Assembly: GCF_026242055.1 (NCBI RefSeq)
Contig: NZ_JAPJDL010000001.1
Location: forward strand, 558,001-622,000
From: Lentzea sp. NEAU-D7
GTDB lineage: Bacteria; Actinomycetota; Actinomycetes; Mycobacteriales; Pseudonocardiaceae
Length of the DNA: 64,000 bases
Direction: 5' to 3'
Position numbers and translations under genes: made by a program. Below, piece by piece: positions 62,757 through 64,000 of the stretch (position 1 is the stretch's first letter; each line of letters begins with the position of its first letter). The notes under the pieces are model-generated. The model saw only the letters and a list, made by a program, of their open reading frames with translations. It was not told the DNA's origin and searched no databases.

Positions 62757-64000
62757 CTATCGGACACCGAGATGATCCCTCAGCGCCGGACCTGTGTAGT
62801 CGGCCCGGAAAACGCCGCGCTCCTGCAGCAACGGCACGACGGTGTCCGCGAACTCGTCGAGCCCGCCCGGCGTCACGTGCGGTACGAGGATGAACCCGTC
62901 GGCCGCGTCCTGCTGCACGAGGTCGTCGATCTGCGTGGCGACGCTGTCCGCCGGCCCGACGAACGTCTGCCGGGCGCTCACGTCGATCACGAGGTCGCGG
63001 ATGGACAGGTTCTTGGCGGCGGCCTTCTCCCGCCACTCCCGCGCGGTCTGCACCGGGTCCTTGAACATCCGCACGCTCGCGCGGCCCTTCGCGATGGTGT
63101 TCTCGCCGGTCAGCGGCTCGACGTCGGGCAGCGGCCCGTCCGGGTCGTAGCCGCTCAGGTCCCGGTTCCACACCTGCTCCAGGAACCGGATGGCGGTCGC
63201 GCCGCTGACCTGCTGCCGCCGCACCACAGCGGCCTTCTCCTGCGCGTCCGCGTCCGTGTCGCCGAGGACGAACGTGGCCGCGGGCAGCACCACCAGCTGG
63301 TCGTGCGTGCGGCCGTACTTGGCCAGACGGCTCTTCACGTCGCTGTAGAACTTCTGGCCCGCCTCCAGGGTCGCGTGCCGTGAGAAGATCGCGTCGGCGG
63401 TGGCGGCGGCGAACTCGCGGCCCTCCTCGGAGTCCCCCGCCTGCAGGATCACCGGACGCCCTTGCGGCGAGCGAGGAACGCCGAACGTGCCGCTGATGTC
63501 GAAGTGCTGGTCGGTGTGCTCGAACGGCCCCACCCCGGTGTCGAACAGCTTCCACGCGGTGCGCAGGAACGACTCCGCGCGCGTGTACCGGTCCTCCTGC
63601 TTGAGGAACCCACCGCGCCGGAAGTTCTCACCGGTGAACGCGTCCCACGAGGTGACGACGTTCCAGGCGGCACGACCGTCCGACAGGTGGTCGAGCGAGG
63701 CGAACTGCCGCGCCACCTCGTAGGGTTCGTTGAAGGTGGAGTTGATCGTGCCCGCCAGGCCGAGCCTGTCGGTGACGGCGGCCAGCGCGGCGAGCACGGT
63801 GAACGTGTCCGGCCGGCCGACGACGTCCAGGTCGTAGATCTCGCCGCCCTGCTCGCGCAGCCGCAACCCCTCGGCCAGGAAGAAGAAGTCGAACTTCGCC
63901 CGTTCGGCCGTCTGTGCCAAGTGGACGAAGGACGCGAACTCGATGTGGCTGCCCGCCTGGGGATCGCTCCAGACGGTCGTGTTGTTCACGCCGGGGAAGT
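62757..64000 (-). CDS. FMN-dependent monooxygenase, NtaA/SnaA/DszA family, 5'-truncated
   Basis: The frame remains open at the window edge. The GTG at 63989 is internal, because the preceding bases still encode FPG, as in the family's opening (FxPGVNNTTVWSDP). About 414 residues are visible. Family marks are IEFASFVHLAQTAERAKFDFFFLAEGL, SDGRAAWNVVTSW, GGFLKQEDRYTRAEEF-like (AESFLRTAW), and SPQGRPVILQAGDSEEGREFAA. These enzymes use FMNH2 from a separate reductase to oxidise chelates, pristinamycin precursors or thioether/sulfone compounds. Placed before an amino-acid transporter, it recalls organosulfur scavenging operons (ytm/snaA-like). Confidence 0.92.
   Translation of the reverse strand, partial: FPGVNNTTVWSDPQAGSHIEFASFVHLAQTAERAKFDFFFLAEGLRLREQGGEIYDLDVVGRPDTFTVLAALAAVTDRLGLAGTINSTFNEPYEVARQFASLDHLSDGRAAWNVVTSWDAFTGENFRRGGFLKQEDRYTRAESFLRTAWKLFDTGVGPFEHTDQHFDISGTFGVPRSPQGRPVILQAGDSEEGREFAAATADAIFSRHATLEAGQKFYSDVKSRLAKYGRTHDQLVVLPAATFVLGDTDADAQEKAAVVRRQQVSGATAIRFLEQVWNRDLSGYDPDGPLPDVEPLTGENTIAKGRASVRMFKDPVQTAREWREKAAAKNLSIRDLVIDVSARQTFVGPADSVATQIDDLVQQDAADGFILVPHVTPGGLDEFADTVVPLLQERGVFRADYTGPALRDHLGVR

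Noticed and set aside
62548-62757. SAM-type riboswitch before the transporter genes
   Set aside because: The conserved core nucleotides of SAM-I, SAM-II or SAM-IV could not be found. The leader ORF and hairpin explain the structure better.

Overview
The window comes from a very GC-rich actinobacterium (estimated near 70% GC). GTG starts are common, many genes overlap by 1-13 bases in GTGA/ATGA junctions, third positions are strongly G/C, and several exported proteins are typical of filamentous actinomycetes (a subtilisin-inhibitor-like protein, a secretory lipase, an RTX-repeat giant). The gene content fits the Pseudonocardiaceae (Lentzea, Saccharothrix or Actinosynnema type), but that placement is inference. 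No rRNA, tRNA, CRISPR array or insertion sequence was seen.

Layout. (1) 1-12857, plus strand: the 3' part of a giant gene, cut by the window start, for a multidomain protein. It holds two related glycosyltransferase-like/C-terminal modules, about six beta-rich repeats, a coiled coil, a proline-rich hinge, three helical repeats and a metzincin-like protease motif. A frame change falls in an almost pure G/C tract near 7.43-7.59 kb. A helix-turn-helix regulator gene follows. (2) 13.7-17.5 kb, minus: an MFS exporter, a secreted duplicated-repeat protein, an SRPBCC protein and an NmrA-like protein, with two clear hairpin terminators. (3) 17.6-28.0 kb, minus: one gene for a secreted protein of about 3470 residues with a large C-terminal RTX region. 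(4) 28.2-36.4 kb: housekeeping and exported functions, including a 2-hydroxyacid dehydrogenase, a decayed DUF3291/TetR pair, a secretory lipase with a palindromic operator, a berberine-bridge-type oxidase, a Ca2+/H+ antiporter, a subtilisin-inhibitor-like protein, a VanY-like peptidase, a TetR regulator and a small lipoprotein. (5) 36.7-39.05 kb: a GH3 glycosidase behind a CebR/LacI-like operator.

(6) 39.0-53.9 kb, minus: the most notable locus. It is a tightly overlapping seven-gene operon encoding two polyunsaturated-fatty-acid-synthase-like iterative polyketide synthases, a free acyl carrier protein, an alpha/beta hydrolase, a GT1 glycosyltransferase, a membrane-anchored methyltransferase and a degenerate galactokinase-like protein. 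Together they suggest a glycosylated, methylated polyketide lipid that I cannot match to a known product. (7) 54.0-58.4 kb: an operon of a SnoaL-like protein, a zinc macrodomain, a class M sirtuin and a zinc alcohol dehydrogenase, divergent from an AraC regulator. It looks like a writer/eraser ADP-ribosylation system without its usual lipoyl-carrier partners. (8) 58.4-59.5 kb: an aminoglycoside-phosphotransferase-like gene next to a decayed copy of its own 3' part. (9) 59.5-64.0 kb, minus: an FMN-dependent NtaA/SnaA/DszA-type monooxygenase (cut by the window end), a polar amino-acid-type ABC transporter and a receiver-less winged-helix protein. A 19-residue, two-cysteine leader ORF whose ribosome-binding site is buried in an 11-bp perfect hairpin precedes the permease. 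This suggests organosulfur uptake and oxidation under cysteine-responsive attenuation.
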